64,000 bases of DNA, from positions 21,933,001 through 21,997,000 of the forward strand of contig JAEOAD010000029.1 in assembly GCA_036365145.1 (NCBI GenBank). The letters are read 5' to 3'. A program made the position numbers and the translations under genes. The stretch is from Orientallactaga sibirica. Its lineage: Eukaryota; Chordata; Mammalia; Rodentia; Dipodidae. Shown here one piece after another: positions 57,183 through 64,000 of this stretch (positions are counted from its first letter, which is position 1; each line of letters begins with the position of its first letter). The notes below the pieces were generated by a model that saw nothing but the letters and a program-made list of their open reading frames with translations, ran no database searches and was not told the origin of the DNA.

Positions 57183-58377
57183 TTCTTATTTTGTTGGTTC
57201 CACTATCTTTTTTCTTTCCCCTAATTACCACAAGAGATAACTCTTTGAATATGTCTGTATCAAGTACACAGTGAGTGTCCACTACATTACAGAGTTTGCA
57301 AGAATTCTGTCATTGATGAAGTAATTGGAGTGAATTCATGGGCTACAGTTAAATTATCACCAGTTCTCACTATGTGAATTAAGAGGTCATTTTCATTCTC
57401 TCACACCATAAATTCTTCAGTTTCACATTGCTTTTACCTCTTGAGTTTTTCGTGTCATTTTCCTGAATTTGTCCAGAGTGACAGAGTCAGGCTCAACAAC
57501 AGCAGCATAAGAAGTGATGTTCAGATTTCACTTGGAGTTGCACCATCTGGATTAGGGGCTTGGAAGTCTATCCAAGTATAATTTCATAGAAATATGCCTT
57601 TGAAAAAAGTATGTTATTGTTAATCTTTGGGGAAAACAATGGCACAAAAATAAAGATGGTATATTTTTCCAGGGTACTGAACCTCAACAACTTCCACACG
57701 TGTGTGTGCCCATACATATGAAAATGTATACATACACTGCACATACAATGTACAATTTTTTTTTCCTGGAAAATGCTCTTGTACTAGTCCAAAGGAGGTT
57801 ACATGCTCCCAAATACCTTCATTAAGTTATTCGGATTCTTCTCAAGGTATGTATGTCTCCAGCCACAGGAAAAAGAAGCCACCAAGATTCTCTTTATAGG
57901 TTCTCTGTGGGTGAAACATAAAACTATTTATAATTGGAGAAAGAAACCAAAGATAACGTGTCCCTCAAATAGCTCGTTTCCTCCTGGAAGAGCCCAATTT
58001 CCCACATTAGAATCAAGGATGACTTCATGTCATGGTGGTCACACTTGCAGAACATTATTCTCAAAAAAGATTGTAATTGGAAGTCCAATATATAACCTAA
58101 AAATATAAAGAAATGGGGGGAGCTAGACCGATCTACACAACCCAGATGTTACTGTTTTTTCCTCAAAGTCTGTATTTATCCTTTGAAGACCCAAAAGCCA
58201 TGCCTTTGTGGTCTTTGAACTAAATAGATTCCTCATCACTGCAGTTTACTAAATGCACATTTTTTTCTCAGACATCATACATAATCCCCAGTGCTCATGG
58301 TCAGCCTGTATAGCAAATGTCATTAGCACCATTTTATATTAAAAAAATAACAACTGTGGCTCAAGAAAATTAGTCAG
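57183..58377. other. Nothing recognised
   Basis: Single-copy sequence. The 101-codon frame at 57803-58108 has no recognisable feature. Confidence 0.45.
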
Positions 58378-58591
58378 GGATAAGGAGACAACTGAGTAGA
58401 TAAAATGCTTCCCTCTTAAGCATGAGGAACCAACTTTGATCCCCAGTACCCATGTAAAATGAGATGTGATGGGGAGCACCTGTAATCCCATGGTTTAGGA
58501 GATAAATACAAGATCACTGGCTCCTAGTACCTTCTGGTCAGCAAGTCTAGACTAACTACTGAGCTCTAGGCCAATTAGATATACTGTGTAA

Positions 58592-58840
58592 GGGCTGGAG
58601 AGATGGCTTAGTGGTTAAGGTACTTGCCCATGAAGCCTCAGGACCCATATTCAACTCTCCAGATCCCATGTTAGCCAGACGCACAAAGGTGAGGCAAGTG
58701 CAAGATTGTACATGCCCACTAGGTGGCACAAGCATCTGGAGTTTGATTGCAGTGGCTGAGGTGCTGGTGTGCCAATTCTCTCTCTCTCTTTTTCTCTCTT
58801 TCTCTAAAAAGGAAAGAAGAAGAAGAAGAAAAAATAAATA
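58592..58840 (+). mobile_element. tRNA-derived SINE, form II-like, nested in B4
   Basis: 'gggctggagagatggcttag', 'caactctccagatcccatgt', 'acatgcccactaggtggcac', 'gattgcagtggctgaggtgc', CT tract, AAG-rich tail. A 149-codon minus frame and a 102-codon plus frame over it are repeat translations. Confidence 0.93.
58713..58731 (+). promoter_or_regulatory. CTCF-like motif inside SINE form II
   Basis: TGCCCACTAGGTGGCACAA. CCACTAGGTGGCA is a common CTCF core variant. Binding not shown. Confidence 0.45.
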
Positions 58841-59346
58841 CTTTCTCAAAGAGAGATTTACAGTGTACTTGAGGATGACACCCATGATTGTCCTATGGCC
58901 TAAACACACATATTCATGAGTGCCTCCACATATGTATGTGTCCCTGCACACAAACACACATTTATACATGCTTGCACATTCACCCACACACACAAAATTA
59001 ATCATTTGCCAGAGTTAAGAGGTATAGCAAGGAATCAAACATAGATCCTCTGGTCTTTGCTGTGTTCTCCAACCCTGTTGGGAGAAATGAAAGCATTCCA
59101 TTTAGTCATCTGTCTAAAAGCACTGGTGTGCCATCAGGTAGATGAACGTCAATACTGACTCCACAGCTACCAGCTATGCAGCAAGGGTAGGCCACTTCCC
59201 CCTTTCTTATGGGTGTTGGATTTCATTTTAATTTTTGAATTTCATGAAAATATTTATATTATGCATTTTAATAGAACAACATTTCAAATTTACCTATATG
59301 TGAGTTTTCTAGCATAGCATTTTCCCTTTTACATATGCAACTCAAG

Positions 59347-59430
59347 TACTATGGATGTAGTTCAGTGGTAGAATATTTTCCTAGTATGCACAAGGCTCTA
59401 GATTTGATTCACAGCATTGTAAGAAAACAA
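59347..59430 (+). repeat. ID-like SINE
   Basis: 'ggatgtagttcagtggtaga', 'cctagtatgcacaaggctct', 'tttgattcacagcattgtaa', A-rich tail. Good match to an ID element with one box base changed. Confidence 0.75.
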
Positions 59431-59641
59431 CAAAACAAAATTTCTAAAATGTGCAATCTAGTGTATTTTAGTATGCTCAGAGTTGTTCAACCATCACCAT
59501 TATTTCATTTAGAACTTTTCCTCTACTGTAGGAAGAGTCCCTTACCAGCTAATAACCTATTTTCAGTCCTTATTCTTTGCCTATTCTGTATACCAAATAA
59601 GTGGCCAACCTGAGCTACACAGGGAAAACCCATTTGAAAAA

Positions 59642-59983
59642 TCAAAAGTAAGGCAGTGTAGATTAGTGGATAAAGTGCCTGCTGTGGAAGCACTGTGACC
59701 TGAGTCTAGATCCCCAGAACCCACTAACAATCTAGGTGTGATGGTGCATATCTATACTCCTACAGCTAAAGATGTAGATGTAGGAGGAATCCCAGGACCT
59801 CTTGTCTAGCTATTCTTGCTGTATCAATGATGTCAAGGTATATTGAGTGAACCTTTATCAAAAAATAAGATGGAGAGTGACTGTGGAATACATGTGACAT
59901 TGATCTCTGTCCTCCACATGCATATGCACACACATGTGCAACCATACACATACACCCATAGTATGCATCAACACATATAGGCA

Positions 59984-60027
<44 letters not shown>

Positions 60028-60048
60028 GCACGCACGCACAAACAACCA
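59642..60048 (+). repeat. B4-type SINE, full length, with (CA)n
   Basis: 'agattagtggataaagtgcc', 'gtctagatccccagaaccca', 'gatctctgtcctccacatgc', (CA)n/(CACG)n at 59983-60039. The minus-strand 101-codon Cys/Val frame is a translation of the tail. Confidence 0.85.
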
Positions 60049-60224
60049 AAAGTCAAGGAAATGAAGCTCATTAGTCAAGATAACAGTTTTACTTAAAATA
60101 ATTAAAAATAAGGATTCTGCAAAAGTGATAATGCCTGGTATCAAAAGGGAATGGAAGCCCTGTGGTGCAGACTGTCCAAGTGGAATTTTGTGTCTGTCAC
60201 CTTATGTACTTGCTCCTACTTAGG

Positions 60225-60450
60225 GTTTCTTGGCATTAGTACCATTGCCATTTTGAGCTGGATGATTACTTTTTACAGGGGACAGGCCTGAGCATTGTAG
60301 GATGTCCACTAATATTCTGAGACTCTACCCACCAAATGCAAATAGCAGTCCCCTCAAATACACACACTGTGATTGTGACTGCTGAAAATGTCACAGACAT
60401 TGCCAAAAAAATGTCTCCTGGGGGCAGAAATCTGTCCCAGTTAATAAACC
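60225..60450 (+). mobile_element. hAT-type DNA transposon relic (MER20/MER58-like)
   Basis: 'ccattgccattttgagctgg', 'gagcattgtaggatgtccac', 'actctacccaccaaatgcaa', 'acattgccaaaaaaatgtct', 'cctgggggcagaaatctgtc': ordered match to a short Charlie-type element. Family name tentative. Confidence 0.75.
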
Positions 60451-60824
60451 TGTGCTAGGCTTTTCTCATGATGGTAGCATTCTTTCTGTCTCTCCTATAA
60501 GCTCTGTAATACTACAGGCATGCATGCACAGTACAGTAGCTTCTAGCTACATGTAACTGTAAATTTAAATTGATAATAATTATATAAAATGAAATATAAA
60601 ATGAATGATTATATAAAATGATGTGGGTATCAGTGATACTAGCAACCTGCCAATGTACTCTTTGTACTCTGATAGGCTATCATATTACAGAGCAGAACAA
60701 AATGTTTCCATTATCATGGGAAGTTCTTTAGGTGACTAGTCCTGTAGACAAGACTTCTAAATAAAAGTGAATTTGGAAGTAAGATATCCATTTCTTGAGA
60801 TTCTTTAAGGATTTGGAGAGAAGA
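60451..60824. other. Nothing recognised
   Basis: AT-rich, with a small tandem 'attatataaaatga' repeat at 60577-60621. Confidence 0.5.
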
Positions 60825-60839
60825 CAGTGCCTGAAATAT

Positions 60840-60843
60840 ATCT

Positions 60844-60879
<36 letters not shown>

Positions 60880-61014
60880 CTAGGTCGGATTTCACTCTAG
60901 CCCAGGCTGACCTGGAATTCACTATGTAGTCTCAGGATGGTCTTGAACTCATGGTGATCCTCCTACCTCTGCCTCCTGAGTTCTGGGATTAAAGATGTGC
61001 ACCACCATGCCTGA
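60840..61014 (-). mobile_element. B1-type SINE with (TTG)n and target duplication
   Basis: (TTG)n 60844-60880, 'ctaggtcggatttcactcta', 'gcccaggctgacctggaatt', 'ttctgggattaaagatgtgc', 'caccatgcctga'. Duplication 'cagtgcctgaaatat' (60825-60839) / 'cagtccctgaaatat' (61015-61029), one mismatch. Confidence 0.95.
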
Positions 61015-61167
61015 CAGTCCCTGAAATATCATGTTCACTCTGTAGGTGGTCAGAAAGACCAAGAAGCATCCATCATGGGAAATTCTTTAGTGTGCATAGG
61101 TAGAGAGCACCCATGGCCCAGTGTCTGTCTGTTGGCTTTTCTCAGTTCAAGAAACATAGTTGACATG

Positions 61168-61532
61168 TGTTGTAGTTTGAATGTGAATGTATGTCCCCCA
61201 TAGATTTGAGTGTATTATTAAGCATATAACTTGGATCTCTAGCTGCCTGACTGGAGGAGGTGGCCCTGAGAGTGGATCATGGGGTAAAGCCCAAAAATGT
61301 GTTTTGGTGTGGGTATGATTCTAGCCCCAAAGGTATAGAGAGTAGTGTAATTTCTGGGGAGTATGTGCTTGCTACTGCTTTTTGGTATTTGATGACAGGT
61401 GGTGCATTCTCTTTCTGCTTAGATTTATGAATGGAACTACCAGCTTCTTTCATCATTCATGGAATTTTTCCTGGATTGGTAAACTTGAAATAAATCCTAT
61501 TCCTCCCCATAAACTGTGTCTTCAAAGAGCAC
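61168..61532 (+). mobile_element. MaLR-type LTR (ORR1-like)
   Basis: TGTTGTAGTTTGAATG start, 'gtatgtcccccatagatttg', 'tggccctgagagtggatcat', 'aacttgaaataaatcctatt' near the end. Same family type as 17702-17999 but more diverged; right edge approximate. Confidence 0.7.
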
Positions 61533-62539
61533 TGTAGACCTTACTATTTCCTGTTAAAGATCATGGGTGAACAGGTTTGTTTCCCACAGGACAGCATTCA
61601 TAGAGTTTTGGACCAAATTATAAATGGGGGCTAGCAAGGAAGAAGCTGAAAAGGTGGTTGAAAGGACACAGGGTCAACTAGAAAATAATATCCCAAGTCA
61701 AGTCTCAGAGGTGAAAAGCAGCAAATATGGGGATAAGAATGATCCTAGGGTCTCAGGCTCAATGTTTCATTTCCATTCTTCATACTCAACCAATGTAAGG
61801 GAGTTGCAGAGGATGTGGAGTCCCTGTGTAACCATTTTTAAGAAGTGTCCCTAAGAAATAAAATGATTATATTAAAAGGAGGGCCTTATTTTATGACTAA
61901 AGAAGAAGTTGCTGTAATTTCTAGAAATTAATAACATAAAGAGTTCAATCAAAAAGAAAGAGCACTAAAGAAATGACAACTGCCAGGTTAAACAATTAGA
62001 GAGAAAAGAAGAGAAAATAAAAAAGAGAAAATAATGTACCCAGTCAAATTTTGACTTTCAAAAAAATAACGAATGACTTTCAGTAAGTCCCTCTAGTACC
62101 TGAAACACACTTATAAAAAATATTTGTGTGTTGTTAATTCAAACAGCATATTGAACTGGAGGAGTTATATTTTTCCTGATATCCTTCAAAGAAAGTAGAG
62201 CACTGGCAATGGGAATGAGGGGGGGCAGTGGTGACATGCATGATATGAAGTGATATGGATGATTCTTGAGTAACTCTTGGGCATCAAATCTATGATAATT
62301 TTCCAGTGGGGGAAATTGAAATGAAAAAGACAAAATCACTACTGAAAGCTACAGTTAAGTAGGAGGGTAAGTTCTGTTCTTTGCACAATAAGTTCATAGC
62401 ATTGTATTAAATATTTCAAGTTGATGATATTGTATTAACTGATTCAGTATATCTAGAAAAGAATATTTTGAATGTTTATCATAAACCAGGTTTCTGTAGA
62501 ATCCTTGCAGAATTAATCAGTCTTTAGAAATGACCTACT
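61533..62539. other. Single-copy DNA, nothing recognised
   Basis: The 76-codon frame at 61624-61854 is Lys/Glu/Ser-rich and unsupported. Confidence 0.45.
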
Positions 62540-63112
62540 CCTCCAAAGAATGAAGGCTTATTTCTCAATATGTCCAGTGCCAACAGGCTTCTCTGCCCCC
62601 TGTACAAAGGTAGTGAATCTTCCCCTTTCTACCATTCTGCATCTGAGGACTGAGCATGGATTCTGAGCAAAAGGAGGTTGTTTTCTGTATGTAGATGCTA
62701 CTCATCGGAATTGCTATTTTGGAGAGACCTGCACCACCTAAAAGGGGCAAGTGAAGAAGGAGGAGATAAATGGTTGCTGGGAGAGGGAGTAAACTTTTCT
62801 TCAGTGATGTAGTCATTGGAAATGTTTGCCCATGATCCTGTAACCAATCCTAATGTAATTTACTGGCTCATTTGAAAAAGGAAAAAGAACAAAAGAAAAC
62901 AGAATAAAAGAGTAAAGAAAGAATCAAGGGGAGTAGTTGGGAAGAGGAAGATTAATAGGAAGGGGATGTGAGAGTATAATAGGGGATGGGTATGTTCAAA
63001 ATACATTATATACATATATGAAAATGGCATATATAAAAACCATTATGTATAATTAGGTTATACTAATAAAATAAACAACATATATTAAAATTACAAAATT
63101 ATGATCCAGAAA
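62540..63112 (+). mobile_element. LINE-1 3' UTR, rodent type
   Basis: 'gctgggagagggagtaaact', 'cttcagtgatgtagtcattg', 'caatcctaatgtaatttact', purine-rich block, 'atacattatatacatatatg'. Same 3' UTR type as 40590-41075, with more of the upstream part kept. Confidence 0.72.
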
Positions 63113-63187
63113 AATATCAATTACAAAATTCCATGCCACTCTCCCAAACCCCAAAGACTCAAGATACTCTTTTAAAAGGCAGTACAT

Positions 63188-63409
63188 GGGTTGGAGAGAT
63201 TGCTTATGGTTAAAGACACTGTTTTCAAATCCTGTATGCCCAGGTTCAGTTCCCCATTACTCATACAAAGCCAGATGCACAAAGTGGTGGTACATTCATC
63301 TGGAGTTCATTTGTAGTGGTAGCAAGAGGCCCTGGTACACCCACATTTGTTATCTCCCTGATACCCACTTACAAATAAATAAAAATATTTAAAAAATAAA
63401 ATTAAAAAG
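63188..63409 (+). mobile_element. tRNA-derived SINE, form I
   Basis: 'gggttggagagattgcttat', B-box-like 'ggttcagttcc', 'caaagccagatgcacaaagt', 'agttcatttgtagtggtagc', AATAAATA end. The CT tract is lost. Confidence 0.9.
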
Positions 63410-63890
63410 CTGTGCACTGCCCAAGTATAAGCTCTCTTTTCTATCCAGCATCTCCCTTCCTTTTTCTTAGAGTAAAAATCCAACAGAGTGTGTCTTACTC
63501 CAGCTGAACAGTAAATTACAGGCATATGTAGCAAATCACTTTTTCTTTGCAGTGTATTTGGAAAGTCAGCCTGTGACATGTACTTTGCATTGTGATCCTT
63601 GCTCTCATGCATTATGTCCCATCTTCTGAGATATCAGGCTCTGCTTCCCAGATGTGGGCATTGATAAGTTAGAACAGAGAAATCAGCAACTTGTATAAGA
63701 TCAGGCAGACCCCTAGACAGACATGTAATACAGTAACAAATCATGGTGACTCTGAAGGGTCTTAAATCACAAACCCAATCCCTTACTAAGCAAGGCACTA
63801 GATAGAAAGTATAATCACTACTAATTACTTTCCTAGTATATATAAGGTTAGTGTTAGGCCTCCAGAAAGGTTTGAAAAAAATTATGAGAC
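63410..63890. other. Mostly single-copy; possible antisense MIR scrap
   Basis: 'agaaatcagcaacttgtataag' at 63680-63705 faintly recalls MIR. Nothing else seen. Confidence 0.4.
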
Positions 63891-63891
63891 G

Positions 63892-64000
63892 ATGGTGGTT
63901 TGATTCAGGTGTCTCCCATAAACTTATGAGTTCTGAATGCTGAGTCCTCACTTCATGGCAATTTGGGAATTGGAACCTTGTTGGAGGTGTATTGTTTGGA
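63892..64000 (+). mobile_element. MaLR-type LTR, cut by window end
   Basis: 'gatggtggtttgattcaggt', 'gtctcccataaacttatgag', 'gaattggaaccttgttggag'. The start of an ORR1-like LTR whose remainder lies beyond 64000. Confidence 0.75.

Larger units (their letters stand above)
58380..59000 (+). repeat. B4-type SINE, split by a SINE form II
   Basis: Head and middle at 58380-58590 ('ttgatccccagtacccatgt', 'tcagcaagtctagactaact') and CA-rich tail at 58841-59000 ('gaggatgacacccatgattg'), separated by the form II copy. Confidence 0.75.

Noticed and set aside
1..64000. A full-length active LINE-1 or intact provirus
   Set aside because: Every L1 copy is a 3' fragment without ORF1 or ORF2, and all LTRs lack internal sequence.

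Overview
The window looks like non-coding nuclear DNA from a rodent. It is AT-rich and CpG-poor, dense in CA/GA/A microsatellites, and packed with rodent SINEs. Three SINE groups recur. (1) B1-type 7SL-derived copies, with the 'tttaatcccagcact' and 'gaattccaggtcagcctg' blocks. (2) B4-type composites, with a tRNA/ID-like head, a B1-like middle and a 'cctccacac' plus CA-rich tail. (3) A tRNA-derived, B2-superfamily-like SINE starting 'ggctggagagatggctta'. Group 3 has two forms. Form I is about 200 bp and ends in a CT tract plus (AAATA)n. Form II is about 270-290 bp, carries an extra 'ccacaagggggcgcac' block, and ends in a CT tract plus poly-A. From memory this mixture fits a jerboa-type (Dipodidae) genome; that is an inference and was not checked by alignment.

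I find no credible protein-coding gene, RNA gene, CRISPR array or operon. The open frames are 60-167 codons, mostly translations of SINEs, microsatellites, LTRs or LINE 3' ends, and none shows a convincing domain or exon structure. The window is best read as intergenic or deep intronic. Long single-copy AT-rich blocks (about 2.3-5.4, 8.0-9.8, 12.3-14.3, 18.0-19.8, 28.1-30.3, 31.1-33.6, 46.5-50.3, 52.3-55.0 and 61.5-62.5 kb) hold nothing I can name.

Layout. 0-12 kb: B4 and B1 copies, a GGAGA tract, a ~310 bp LTR-like repeat between two imperfect direct copies, a LINE-1 3' end at 5.4-6.3 kb, two adjacent tRNA-SINEs, a probable solo LTR at 7.4-8.0 kb, and a fold-back plus copied-segment rearrangement at 10.15-10.33 kb. 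12-28 kb: an antisense L1, a MaLR LTR holding a triplicated CA-repeat unit (15.66-16.09 kb), a second MaLR LTR (17.7 kb), MIR (21.2 kb) and a hAT-type relic (23.8 kb). 28-43 kb: L1 3' ends on both strands, the MLT1 relic at 38.7 kb and a nested SINE pair at 38.9-39.4 kb. 43-52 kb: a MaLR LTR, five B1 copies head to tail, L1M relics, and a decayed CR1/L3-like reverse transcriptase fragment at 47.1 kb. 52-64 kb: B4 copies, another antisense L1, ID-like and hAT relics, a MaLR LTR, an L1 3' end, and a MaLR LTR cut by the window end.

The observations most worth following are the CTCF-like motif carried by several form II SINEs, the template-switch-like rearrangement at 10.2 kb, and the CR1/L3-like RT relic. 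I did not find a new gene system here.
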